From contig JAGTTD010000022.1 of assembly GCA_018398585.1 (NCBI GenBank), positions 11,137,501 to 11,201,500 of the forward strand: 64,000 bases of DNA. Direction: 5' to 3'. Below the pieces are notes generated by a model. The model searched no databases and had not been told where the DNA came from. It worked only from the letters and a program-made list of their open reading frames with translations. This DNA comes from Simmondsia chinensis. Lineage: Eukaryota; Streptophyta; Magnoliopsida; Caryophyllales; Simmondsiaceae. Shown piece by piece: positions 33,901 through 44,100 of this stretch (positions within the stretch are counted from its first letter, which is position 1; every line of letters starts with the position of its first letter). Position numbers and translations under genes: made by a program.

Positions 33901-34256
33901 TCCTCTATAATAGGACTACACGCCTCCTTCACCTTCACCCATTCCCATGATCATCTAACCGAAGCAATAATCTTTCAAACGCCTTACTCTCCGCAAGCTA
34001 AGTATTTTATTTATATTATTTCATTTATTACTTGTCCTTATTTACTATTTTATGATACTGATATTGACTTGAGTGTTAGAGGGGTCCCCTATGGTTTGCT
34101 CCATGGGCCCCTCTAATCGTTCGTTTGATCTTGGAGGGAATATCAAGTTGGGCGTGCAGCTAGAGTTTGAGTTCAGCTCATCCTAACGAGCATCACCTGG
34201 TACAAACTCCAAAGTGATGCATAAGCACACTAACCAAATTTATCACAAACAATATG

Positions 34257-35156
34257 TCTTAGGATCTTCCTCTAACATGATTGTACGAACAACATGCTCA
34301 TCAAAATCGGGGTGTTCATACAAGAATGTAGTGATGAATTTAGGTCCAAAACTAGTCTTAGTTCGAGCCATCTTACGTCTTCTAAATTCCTAAACTTCAA
34401 GTTTATGTGGTAAATGACTAGATTATGGAGTAAATGCATCAGAAAAAGAAACAAGCAATGACACATGCATAGATTCTTTCATGGGAAATACATGCTCAAA
34501 AAACTTAAAATCTCGAGATTCCATAATTTTACCGAGCCTAAGGCTCAAGTTATTTATTAACATGAATCTATATGCACCATTGTTCATAGCATAGCTAATA
34601 AATACAACATCTACCTTTTTAGGATCTATCTTACTTCTTTTAAATTCCGGCACCCCAACTTTAGCTAGACACCCCCATATTTTGAGGTATTGTAAGTTAG
34701 ATGCATAACCTTTCTAGAGTTCATTAGATGTTCTATCTAACTTTTTATGTGGAACCCTATTAAACACTTGGCATGCAGATAACATTGCTTCCCTCCACAA
34801 GCTCGAGGGTAATCCTGAGCTGATCAACATAGCATTCATCATTTCTTTAAGGGTTCTATGCTTTCTTTCGGCTATACAGCTCTTTGGGGTGTGTGAGGAG
34901 GTGATACCTCATGAATTATGTCGTACTCATTTCCATGGCTCATAAGGAAGGTGATATCATACTCACCTCCTTTATCAAACATAATCCTCTTGATTCTATG
35001 GTCCAATTGGTTTTCAACTTGTGCTTTATTCTTGTGGAAGATCTCCCTAGCCTCATCTTTAGAGCTCAAGAGATACACCTTGGTGAATCTCGAGTGGTCA
35101 TCAACAAAGATAATATAGTATCTCTTGGTGAACTCAAGAGATATGCTTGCTACCTG
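34257..35156 (-). pseudogene. Nested copia host, part 2: integrase core and C-terminus
   Basis: Minus-strand translation has YYIIFVDDHSRFTKVYLL-like sequence near 35060-35130, FDKGGEYD (integrase second Asp region), EVSPPHTPQ-like sequence, then EFKRSKIDPKKVDVVFISYA and FKFFEHVFPMK, and finally TTFLYEHPDFDEHVVRTIML. This is the normal order of copia integrase and the linker to RT. Frames shift several times. Confidence 0.85.
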
Positions 35157-35355
35157 TTGTAGTGTATGCTCTTACATCTAGATGCTTGTATTCTTTATGC
35201 TTTCATGCTTTTCATGCTTCTCAGGTCAGGGGTCCTCGGAAATAGCCTCTCGTTGGGGTATTACCCTGAAGGGGTAAGGCTGCGTACATCCCACCCCTCC
35301 CAGATTTCCCTGCTTATGTGGGAGCCCTTGAGGCACTATGCCTGTTGTTGTTGTT
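35157..35355 (+). mobile_element. RTE LINE 3' end inserted in copia integrase
   Basis: Contains the RTE 3' UTR signature (ggggtaaggctgcgtacatccca, gtgggagcccttgaggcact) and a short (TTG)n tail at about 35342-35355. It splits the copia frame between NTMSRSGK and the VDDHSR region. The left boundary is approximate. Confidence 0.8.
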
Positions 35356-36720
35356 TACCACTTCTACTCATGGTGTTTTTAAAGTCACCCAAATCACCAT
35401 GCATGAGTTCAAGTAGGTTAGATGTTTGTTGAATTGATTTGTTAAAGGGCTTTTTAGAATGCTTGGCCTTGACACATATTTTGCATTTATGGGGTTTTAT
35501 TAAACTACAATTATAAATTAAACTCATTTGTTTAAATTTCTTAATGGAATTATAGGTCACATGTTCAAGCCTAGTATGCCGCAAACCTAAGGAGTCAATA
35601 ATATAATCAGAGGCGAATGCAGTTTTATTCATATCAGTTTCAACATCGAGAACAAATGGGCCCCCATTAAAAAATCCCCTTTGAAGGTTTGTTTGAAACC
35701 AGCTTTGTTAAGCCAAGCACCGGAAACAAGATTGCTACGCAAGTTAAGAACATGCAACACATTTTGCAAAGACAAGTAATTTTCTAGAGTTGGGTTTCAA
35801 AAGGAGCTTTCCCTTGCCTAGTACAGGGACTGAACTGGAATTGCACATGAACATACACTCCTCCATATTGCCTTTCTCATACTCATGGAATAGGTACTTA
35901 GTGGTGCAAATGTACCTTAGCACCAGTATGTACAACCCACCCGACCATGTTTCTTACTATATTCATCTTCGAGATCATGACCCTCAAAGACATCTTCGCT
36001 TTTAGTGAGGTTGGCCTAGGGTTTATGTTCTTTGAGTTTTCCCGATCCAAATACCTTCTTGTAGTATCCCAAGGTATGGCTTATCCTGCGACAAGTCTAG
36101 CATGTTTTCTTCACTCGTTTTTGCATTCCTTCGCGGTTATTATGGGGCCTTTTCCCACAAGATTGTTTTTGCTTCGAGTTCGAGCCTTTAGCTTGTCAGT
36201 TGAGACCCCCTTTATTCTATGGCTTCTTGGAACTGCCGCTCTTTTCTAAACTCATCGATGTAATCAGGTTAGTAGAAAAAGATGAGTGCCTGGAGGACCT
36301 TTCTTTTGCTTGTTTTCAATTTGAATCCTCTAGATTAATATGGGAAACTAGCTCTTGCAGGGTCATATCTTTCTTCTTATATTTTAATTGAGCCTTATAG
36401 TTATCTCAAGAGGAAGGAAAATTCTCAATGAGATAGTTTGCTTAAAACATGAAAAGTTCTCATGCTCATGAATTTGATCAAAGATAGGTTTATCATCAAT
36501 CATTGTAAAGGAGAACCACTAAGAACAAACATACTTTTTAGCGGCATTATCATCCATTCCATACCTACGCAAAGCCTCCCAGATTTCCTTAGCATTTTTC
36601 ATTTTACTATATAATTGATACAGTGTGGTTATCATATAATGCAACAACAATCCTCTATTGGTTCGATTATTTTTCTCGAAGTCATGACTCGAGCTAGGCG
36701 GAGCCCTATCATTCGAGAGG
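35356..36720 (-). pseudogene. Nested copia host, part 1: Gag, protease and GAG-pre-integrase
   Basis: Minus strand, right to left: Gag block YQLYSKMKNAKEIWEALRR near 36560-36620, a decayed zinc-knuckle region near 36100, a protease region where the expected DTGA reads HTGA near 35925-35940, VLGKGKLLLKP, VLHVLNLRSNLVSGA-like sequence, and GAG-pre-integrase H-H-C-C residues in LRHTRLEHVTYNSIKKF and HKCKICVKAKHSKKPF (35336-35632). Numerous frame changes. The left edge is cut by an RTE fragment. Confidence 0.82.
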
Positions 36721-36876
36721 GTATAATGGACCTCAATTTGCCAAGAAAAAACTCCATTTACCAGGCCATATTTAGTAGGTTTTCCTGCCTAAAGGTTCAA
36801 TTTTTGACATGTCAGAAATTACAAAACCACCGTTAGGCATATTTTAATTACTCATTTAGATAAACTCCTTAGATTG

Positions 36877-37169
36877 TTGGAAAAATAGCGCAAATGGGTA
36901 ACTAAAATCTGAATCTTGAGATGCTGAGGCTAACTCGAGATGGGAAAAAAATAAAAATTAAACCAACTCAGAAGAGAACTTCAACAAGAAGGCCTCAAAC
37001 TAAACACTATAGACCTCGAATTTGAACAAAGGGGCTTAAGACAAGAAAATTAAACAACTGAAAGAATAAAATTCAGCGAGGAAAGATCAAACTGAAGAAA
37101 GTTGCAGCCCGTGGATTTCACCACTGGCCTAAGTCATTTATGCCCCCGTTATAGTACAGACAGGATCAT
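36877..37169 (-). mobile_element. Inner part of the copia 5' LTR (minus strand), split by a later insertion
   Basis: Starts tgttggaaaaatagc on the plus strand, i.e. an LTR end in CA on the minus strand, and lies just upstream of the copia Gag. It continues at 40274 after removal of the element at 37170-40273. No clear primer-binding site was recognised between LTR and Gag, so the inner edge is tentative. Confidence 0.5.
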
Positions 37170-37851
37170 TGTCACAATCCTTCTCGGTTGTGATGGCCCA
37201 AATCCTGGAAAAGTTAGGCCCGATTGAGTGGGAATAAAGGTTTAGATGAGATAAGAATGAGAAATAAAGTTGAGATGAGAGAGAAATAGAATAAGAGATG
37301 AGATGAGAGAATAGAGAGTAAGATAAGAAAGTAGAATATTTCATATATTTGATAATTGGATGATTACAAATGAATTACAAAATACCTATTTATAGAAATA
37401 TAACAAAAATACTAAAAATATCAAAATATCAATTAAATCTAGAAATATCTAAAAGAATCAAATTCAAAACACAATCTTGAGAAATCCTTCCAACGGTTAG
37501 TACAGCCTGGTGCAAGCTGGCCTGGACACTCCCTGACTGGGCTCTGGTCGCCTGGGACGCGGACCAGGGTCGGGCCCTGGGACGGCACTAGCACGGGCCT
37601 TGACAAGGCCTTGGCACGGCACTGGCAGTGTCCTGACATTGTCTGGCACGGCACTGGGCAGCGACCCTGGACATTGTCATGACAAGCTGAGGACCGGACT
37701 GGGCAGCGACCATGACAAGGCTGGGCACGGGACTGGACAACGACCATGACAGCGAATGCTCAGACCTAATAAGCGATCTCGACAAGGACCTCGGGCTACC
37801 TGCTCGGTCCTTTGACACTATCACGAACCAGGGAACATTGTGTCCGTGACA
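37170..37851 (-). repeat. 3' LTR of the RRM-bearing element (minus strand)
   Basis: 682 bp. Longer than its partner by two small insertions near 37416-37430 and 37700-37720. The GC-rich half repeats words such as ggcacggcactgg and gcagcgacc. A minus-strand TATA-like box (complement of tatttatag) lies near 37386-37394. Confidence 0.93.
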
Positions 37852-38472
37852 TTCCCGCCCCCTTAAGTTCATCCTTGTCCTCAAGGATGCGATGATGGTG
37901 CAACCTTTGGCTCCCGGATCTCTTTTGATTGTTCGCCCCTTTGTGACCCTATTATTGCCCATATTCTTTACCCCTTTTCCCTGGTCGAACGGATGATCCT
38001 TGTCCTCAAGGATCGTAAGACAAGTTGAGCGTCTCGACCCCTTGAAGACTCTGGTTCCAATTCCCGATCTTGGGAAACATTCCCAAAGCGGTGTTTTGAC
38101 GGCCCTCGATCCAAAGTCCCTAAATGTCCTTACTTGCTCAACACGAGTTGTTGCTGCGAAGATGGATGACTCGGGCCCTTGAAGATTTTAGTTCCGATCC
38201 CGGTTCTTGGGAAGCATTCACATGACCGGCCCTTCTTCCTCTTGGTTTTCATCCCGGTTCCCTTCTTTATGTGTGACCCACCACGTTGCCGCTGTGTCTC
38301 TTGCTGCTACTGTACTGGCCGAGCAATAGCACCACTTGGTGGCCTTAGATTTGGCACGGAAAGCTCAAGGAAGGGATCCTTGACAGCAGCTTCGGTGCTC
38401 ATAACTTGCTCCTTGTCCTTAAGTTGTGGAGGCTCATGGGTCAAGGCATCACCATTGGACTCCTGCGTCTCC

Positions 38473-39192
38473 TCAACCAAAGGAAAGCTCTCCCGGTTCA
38501 TCTTCAATATTAACGGGCAATTCCTGGGAGAATGGTTTGTCCGGCGTAAGTACGACATCACCTATCCCCACTTCTTGCAGTTTGACAAGGGTGGTTGGCT
38601 CAACCGATTCTTGCTTAGCCTTGGCTTTTAAAGGAATCAAGTCAAGATCGTGTGTCTCGGGGTCTATTCCTTGGCTTTCAAGATAACGGTCAACACGTTT
38701 GGCTAAAGACTCGATGGTAGCTTTTAACTCCTTTTGTCCACTTGCAAATGAAACTACGGACTCACTCACATCATGGGTCAAGATTTCCGACTTCTCTACC
38801 CTTTCCCTTATGGCTGCATTACTCCCGGTTGTGACGTCAAAAGTATGGAACTTATCAATACTTTCTTTAGGAGCCGTCAAGATTTCAATGTCTAGTGCAC
38901 AACAATGGTCATAAACATTTCGTCCATGTAGCCCTTGGCGTGCACTTTTAGCTTCCTCCCAAGAAGTGTATTTTACATGTGCTTCCACTTTTATGGACGA
39001 TGTCGAGATGATGACAATTTCCTCAACGACACCATAGCTAGAAAAGACTCGGTTGAGAACATCCTTTGTAATGGGATAAAGAAGACCCGTTACCTTAACC
39101 AATAACGTAGAGAAAACTATGGTTGTAATCTCCCTAGGAGGCGTTGTAGATGTTCCTTCCGTGCAAGCACCTACAAGCACTCTCGGCATCAT
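38473..39192 (-). CDS. Retroelement protein with a PTB-like RNA-recognition motif (RRM2), 239 aa
   Basis: Residues ~28-105 form an RRM closely resembling those of plant polypyrimidine-tract-binding proteins: RNP2-like TLLVKVTGLLYPIT, VLNRVFSSYGVVEEIV, a degenerate RNP1 (VEAHVKYT), SARQGLHGRNVYDHCCALDI. The rest (residues ~106-239) is charged, with a coiled-coil-prone stretch QKELKATIESLAKRVDRYLE, and matches no family I know. The conceptual start at 39192 lies out of frame with a first RRM just upstream, so the true protein was probably longer and has suffered a frameshift. It is the only coding content in the element. A role in RNA binding is inferred from the fold; a role in the element's life cycle is speculation. 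Confidence 0.8.
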   Translation of the reverse strand: MMPRVLVGACTEGTSTTPPREITTIVFSTLLVKVTGLLYPITKDVLNRVFSSYGVVEEIVIISTSSIKVEAHVKYTSWEEAKSARQGLHGRNVYDHCCALDIEILTAPKESIDKFHTFDVTTGSNAAIRERVEKSEILTHDVSESVVSFASGQKELKATIESLAKRVDRYLESQGIDPETHDLDLIPLKAKAKQESVEPTTLVKLQEVGIGDVVLTPDKPFSQELPVNIEDEPGELSFG

Positions 39193-39349
39193 TTCTCAAG
39201 GTGTAAGTCACATGGACTTCCACTCTAAGAGAAGTCACCAAGACATACTTTATATTTGCAATACACCCAAAAGGAGAAAAACCTCTACGAATAACATCGT
39301 CGGTAATGGGATAAAGGGTTTCGGATACCTTAACGATTAACGTGGCCAT
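39134..39349 (-). pseudogene. First PTB-like RRM (RRM1) of the same element, frameshifted
   Basis: 71 residues opening with MATLIVKVSETLYPIT, then VIRRGFSPFGCIANI, VEVHVTYT and CLHGRNIYN, ending at a stop where the final strand should follow. It aligns block by block with the RRM at 38880-39120, so the two arose by duplication. The start ATG at 39347-39349 follows a ~250-nt leader after the primer site and is the likely original start of the whole protein. One frame change separates it from the downstream 239-residue frame. Confidence 0.78.
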
Positions 39350-39595
39350 CTCATCGACGTTCTTGAATCATTTTCTTGAAAATTTGAAGAAGCTACGGTC
39401 TACTAACCATGGAAGCAACGAAATCTTGAATTCTTGATTTTGCCCAATTGCTCGTAACATGCTATGATACCATTTTGGTCACAAAATGGGTATCACGAGA
39501 ATTTTCTTGATTGTTCCAACTTGCACAACACTTCTTACACAATTGGGATTACCTTCACTTCAATGCGGAATAGAACGTGACCCTTGATCGCAACT

Positions 39596-39607
39596 GCTCT
39601 GATACCA
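39596..39607 (-). promoter_or_regulatory. Primer-binding site of the RRM-bearing element
   Basis: The complement reads TGGTATCAGAGC, matching initiator tRNA-Met, three bases from the LTR edge. Confidence 0.88.
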
Positions 39608-39610
39608 TTT

Positions 39611-40273
39611 TGTCACAATCCTTCTCGGTTTTGACGGCCCAAATCTTGGAAAAGTTAGGCCCGATTGAGTGGGAATAGAGGTTTAGATGAGATAAGAATG
39701 AGAAATAGAGTTGAGATGAGAGAGAAATAGAATAAGAGATGAGATGAGAGAATAGAGAGTAAGATGAGAAAGTAGAGTATTTCATATATTTGATAATTGG
39801 ATGATTACAAATGAATTACAAAATGCCTATTTATAGAAATATAACAAAAATACTAAAAATATCAATTAAATCCAGAAATATCTAAAAGAATCAAATTCAA
39901 AACACAATCTTGAGAAATCTTTCTAACGGCTAGTACAGCCTGGCGCAAGCTGGCTTGGACGCTCCCTGACTGGGCTCTGGTTGCCTAGGACGCGGACCAG
40001 GGTCGGGCCCTGGGACGGCACTGGCACGGGCCTTGACAAGGCCCTGGCACGGCACTGGCAGTATCTTGACTTTGTTTAGCACGGCACTGGGCAGCGACCT
40101 TGGACACTGTCATGACAAGCTGAGGACCGGACCATGAAAAGGCTGGGCACGGGACTGGACAACGACCATGACAGCGAATGCTCGGACCTGACAAGCAGTC
40201 TCGACACGGACCTCGGGCTACCTGCTCGGTCCTTTGACACTGTCACGGACCAGGGAACATCGTGTCCGTGACA
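39611..40273 (-). repeat. 5' LTR of the RRM-bearing element (minus strand)
   Basis: 663 bp, collinear with 37170-37851 with scattered substitutions. Ends TG...CA on the minus strand and abuts the target copy atcat at 40274-40278. Confidence 0.93.
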
Positions 40274-40856
40274 ATCATCAGGTACTCTGACTTAACATGG
40301 CACCCAACATTGGAGTGTACTCCGACTTAACTTGCCTAGTAACTAGATGAAGAGAGAACTTTAGAGAGGGGGAGAGAGAGAGAGAAGAAGAAGAAGAAGA
40401 AGAAGAAGGAAGATAGTTTAATGTGTTTTCTATGCGTTGATTAATGGATGTCTCAAGGCACTCTATTTATATTTATAGGAAAAATATTTCCATTTAAGCA
40501 ATTGACAGTTATGGAATGTGGGCATAAAATTTGACCTTAGTTAGGAAAGTGGATAGATATGGAGCAGCAAAGAATCTGGCCTTAGTTAAGGAAATAAACA
40601 GATTTGGAAAGAGTAGGTAGTTACTCCGTCAAACCCGCATCTCAAGCTCGAGCTTCTAGCGTCGAGCTCGAACTTGGAGTAACGAACAAGGCCTCGAGCT
40701 AAGACGCTCGAGTTTGGCTAGAAGAAGACAACTCGAGCTCGAGCGTGCACCCTCAAACTTAGTCCAAAATTAAAAAATCGCCTTGAATTTGTTTACAATA
40801 ACTAGAAGCACGATTGCCATAAAAATAAAAGTTTGTGTCGGAATAAGTCCACATCA
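40274..40856 (-). mobile_element. Outer part of the copia 5' LTR (minus strand)
   Basis: Continuation of 36877-37169. On the minus strand it has a TATA box (complement of tatttatatttatagg at about 40464-40480) followed by GA/GAA microsatellites (40370-40410), an LTR promoter layout in the same direction as the copia coding parts. The minus-strand start is put at TGATGTGG near 40856. Several palindromic ctcgag/gagctc words lie at 40640-40745. Confidence 0.5.
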
Positions 40857-41155
40857 CAGGAGGAGCGGAGCATGCACGTGCATGTGGTCTACTAAATCCA
40901 CTGAAAGCTCACAAGATTTTATCAAGTAAAATGAACTGAAATATATAAATCGACTTACCACCTTTATGTTCTACGTAGGATAAGTGGACTTAAAAAACTC
41001 AGAACAAAGTCGAGGTATATTACTCCAAATTCCAATAAGACTCAATAACAATTTCCAGCTCAAGCTCGGTTCAATAGCGCGTTGGAATCATCTGGACTAC
41101 ATTGACGCCCGTAATCCCTCAGGAACATTCATCAGCCAAGAAAAGAGAGAGAGAG
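40857..41155 (+). promoter_or_regulatory. NDUFAF3: Remaining upstream region and 5' leader of the NDUFAF3-like gene
   Basis: Only about 300 bp separate the copia LTR from the ATG. The stretch includes catgcacgtgcatg (a palindrome holding a CACGTG G-box) at about 40872-40885 and a GA-repeat leader (aagagagagagagatggc) directly before the start. No convincing TATA box. Confidence 0.45.
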
Positions 41156-44100
41156 ATGGCGTTGAGACAGAAAGTTATGGGAGGAACACTGTCATCACTC
41201 TTGAGAACCCTAAAGAAGGACATCGCAAAGCCCCCGTCCCTCCTAAATCATCATTCTCGTCATCCCTTGCCTTCACTCCGCCGCGCTTTCTCTCTCTATG
41301 ATCAGATCAATCTCATCAACAATGTCCCCGAAGACCAGCTTCGCTTCCAAGAGTAAATTTTTCCTTACCTTTTTTCCTACTCTGTTTGATTTCCACTTCT
41401 TCTTTCACAGTCTGTGCTTTCAATTGGCAAATTTGTACTATAACTTTGCGATTAACTATTAATGTAATGTGCAGCCGTGGTTTTGTAGTTTTTCTTCTAG
41501 GTTCTGTCTGGTTCATCGGAGAACATTTTTCTTATGAAATAATATGTTGTCAAGTAAAAATAGGTATTGTTATTTTCAGGGAAAAAAATGTCATTACCAA
41601 AGCAATTATTTGAATTGGAGTGAATAATATCCACAAATTCTTAAAAGAATGCTTTGTGATTCACACTTTTGCTTTGGTAATAACATTATCCTAAAAGTAT
41701 TTCTTTCTTAAAAATGGTTGTCATTCTAGTTACAAAAAATGATTTTGTTTTATAAATTGGAACGATATTTACATGCGGCCAAGTTAAAGTTTAAGTGATG
41801 GATATGACGTGAGATTATTGCACAAGATGTATTCCCTTCCATGAAGGAAATTTCTTCCCCTTTCTTCAATTCCCCCTCAACAGCAAACAACAGCAACATC
41901 CCTGTGTCACATGGGCTCTCGCTAGGGTAGGGTCTGGAGGGGGGGTGAGATGTACGCAGCCTTACCCCTTTAGGGTGCTACCCTAAAGAGAGGCCGTGTT
42001 CGAGGGGCCCCAACCCTAAAAGGCATAGAAGTAGACGAGACATAAGGCGCAGTTAAACAACCACCTGCAAAGTGCAAAGCACAAGGTAAAGCACATAGTA
42101 CATACATAATAGAGCAAATAATAGGCATGCATGCAGCAAGCAACCAGCAATAATAGCAAGCAAGTAAGCCCAGGGACGCTAAGGACTAGCTTCATTGTTC
42201 AATCCTAATCCACTAGGTCAGCTACACTTATTCTAACCCGCCACTCGGCTCTATCTAAGGCCATCTCCTCATTTAGGTTTAGGTCGGTGAGGTCGTGTTT
42301 AATCGTCTCCATCCAACTCTTCTTTGGCCTGCCTCTAGCTCTCCTCCAGTGCATAATATGGGGTTCTTTACATCTCCTGACAGGGGCAGTGGTCGGTCTC
42401 CTTCTAACATGCGCAAACCATTGCAGGCGTGCTCCCTCAACTTATCCTCGATTGGGGCCGCGCCTAATTTGCTTTTTATAATGTAGTTTCTGGTTTTGTC
42501 CTTGTGTGTCTACACATCCATTGCAACATTCTCATCTCCGCCACCTTCAACCTTTGCTTGTGTTGTCGTTTAACTGGCCAGTAGTCCGCACTATATGACT
42601 TAGCGAATCTTACTATCGTCTTATAGTATTTTCCCTTCAACTGTAGCGGGAACTTTCTATTGCATAGCACCACAGATGCCAACATCCACTTACGCCAACC
42701 AATTTTAATCCTATTGTTTTCATACTCGTCAACTCTGATGTCCTGCTATACCACAAATCCCAAATATCTAAAACTATCTTTCTTCGGTATGCATTCTGAC
42801 TCAATCTTCACATCTTCAATGCTTGGCTTGGTTGAGGTACAGAACTTAAATTCCACGTACTCGGTTTTGGATCTACTGAGCCGTAATCCTTTTGATTCCA
42901 AGGCCCTTCTTCAAAGTTCCAACTTCTCATTCACCTCTTCTCTAACCTCGCCCACCAAGACTATATCATCCGCAAAGAGCATACACCAAGGCATGCCCCC
43001 TTGGATGTACCTAGTGAGCTCGTCCATAAAAATAAACAAGAAGGGACTCGGGGCTGATCCTTGATGTATCCCCACTGCAATCGGGAAAGTGTCTGTTTTT
43101 CCCTTCCGCTGTACACACATTGGTCCAGGCATCCTCATACATGTCTTTAGTGGCTTGGATATAGGATACATGGATGCCTTTCCTCTCCAAGACCCTCCAT
43201 AGGGCCTCTCTTTCAATTCCCCTTCAATGGGAGGAAAACATTTTCCATATTTGTGGTAGTTGTTATGAAGTTATACCAAAAAAATAATAGAATTGAAATG
43301 TGTGTTTTCCTGAATTTTGCACTCTAGATGTCCAAGGGTTTCTTTCCTATTCTGTTTTATTCTCAAGTTCATTCTCTTTCATTTTGATATCTTTCCACCA
43401 TTCTTGTTCTAGTTCTCTCAAGCTCTCACACCCTTGCACCGATTCCATTGTAATGTTATAAATTAATAGCAAATTATTACTATATTGTCAATATTGGTTG
43501 TCCAAATATTTCTAGGTTCTTGGCATTATATCGGGGTCAATAGTATTGCATAAATGATTTTGAAGGCCAAAGGTGCATAACAAAATCATGTCAGTTAGCA
43601 TGTCAAAGGATTAAGCATGTTGTATGTGTAGGCTATGTTTGTTTTATATTTTAATAAATTACTTTTTTTTTTAAGCATTACTAGTAGATGGTATGCACTT
43701 TAAAATTGTGTATCCAAAGTGGTATTTGTACCCTAATTGATATTCGAATTTCACGGATATGATATATTTGAATCGATTATTTTGGATCGATTACCCTAAT
43801 TCTTCAATTCGAATTATTGAGTTTTCAGATTTGCAAGTATTACTTATGCCTCTAATTTTCAATTTTAAAAAAAATTGATAATTGGGATCATTTGGTCATA
43901 TTTTCCAGTTATTCTATATTGAGAGAGTGTTAACAAATTTTCACTTCTGAACTTGATTTTCAAATATAAAATAGAAAACTAAAAATGACAATGAAAGATG
44001 TTTTCAGTTTCTAAGCAAGGTCTAAATGTTTCTTCTTTTCCCCTTCTCTTTGCGAGATATATTTTAAGAGGTAAAGATTATAAATGAAAAGGGGGCAATG

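Larger units (their letters stand above)
33201..34251. mobile_element. Solo LTR, 1,051 bp, with exact 5-bp target duplication
   Basis: Starts tgttagtaaacatg, ends atttatcacaaaca and is flanked by exact atatg repeats at 33196-33200 and 34252-34256. Excision with one target copy rejoins the copia frame exactly (EEDPKTY to DEAMRP). Its last ~130 bp resemble the LTR at 25995-26697. Most of it is tandem repeats. No interior or partner LTR remains, so LTR-LTR recombination is inferred. Confidence 0.92.
37170..40273 (-). mobile_element. Non-autonomous LTR retrotransposon carrying PTB-like RRM domains
   Basis: 3,104 bp. LTRs 37170-37851 and 39611-40273 (minus-strand ends TGTCACGGACACGATG and GGATTGTGACA), exact target duplication atcat (37165-37169 and 40274-40278), an initiator tRNA-Met primer site by the right LTR and a polypurine tract (aagggggcgggaa on the minus strand) by the left LTR fix the element and its minus orientation. 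The ~1.76-kb interior has no gag, protease, RT or integrase; instead it encodes two RRM domains. Movement would need enzymes from another element. It inserted in a copia LTR about 900 bp upstream of the NDUFAF3-like start. Confidence 0.93.

Noticed and set aside
26825..36720. Integrated plant pararetrovirus
   Set aside because: LTRs, target duplications, integrase domains and copia/gypsy domain order are all present; no movement protein or coat motifs were seen.
37439..37962. Small minus frames rich in Cys/Ser/Pro over the GC-rich LTR half
   Set aside because: They lie in the LTR of the RRM element, are repetitive words such as tggcacgg, and differ between the two LTRs by frameshift.
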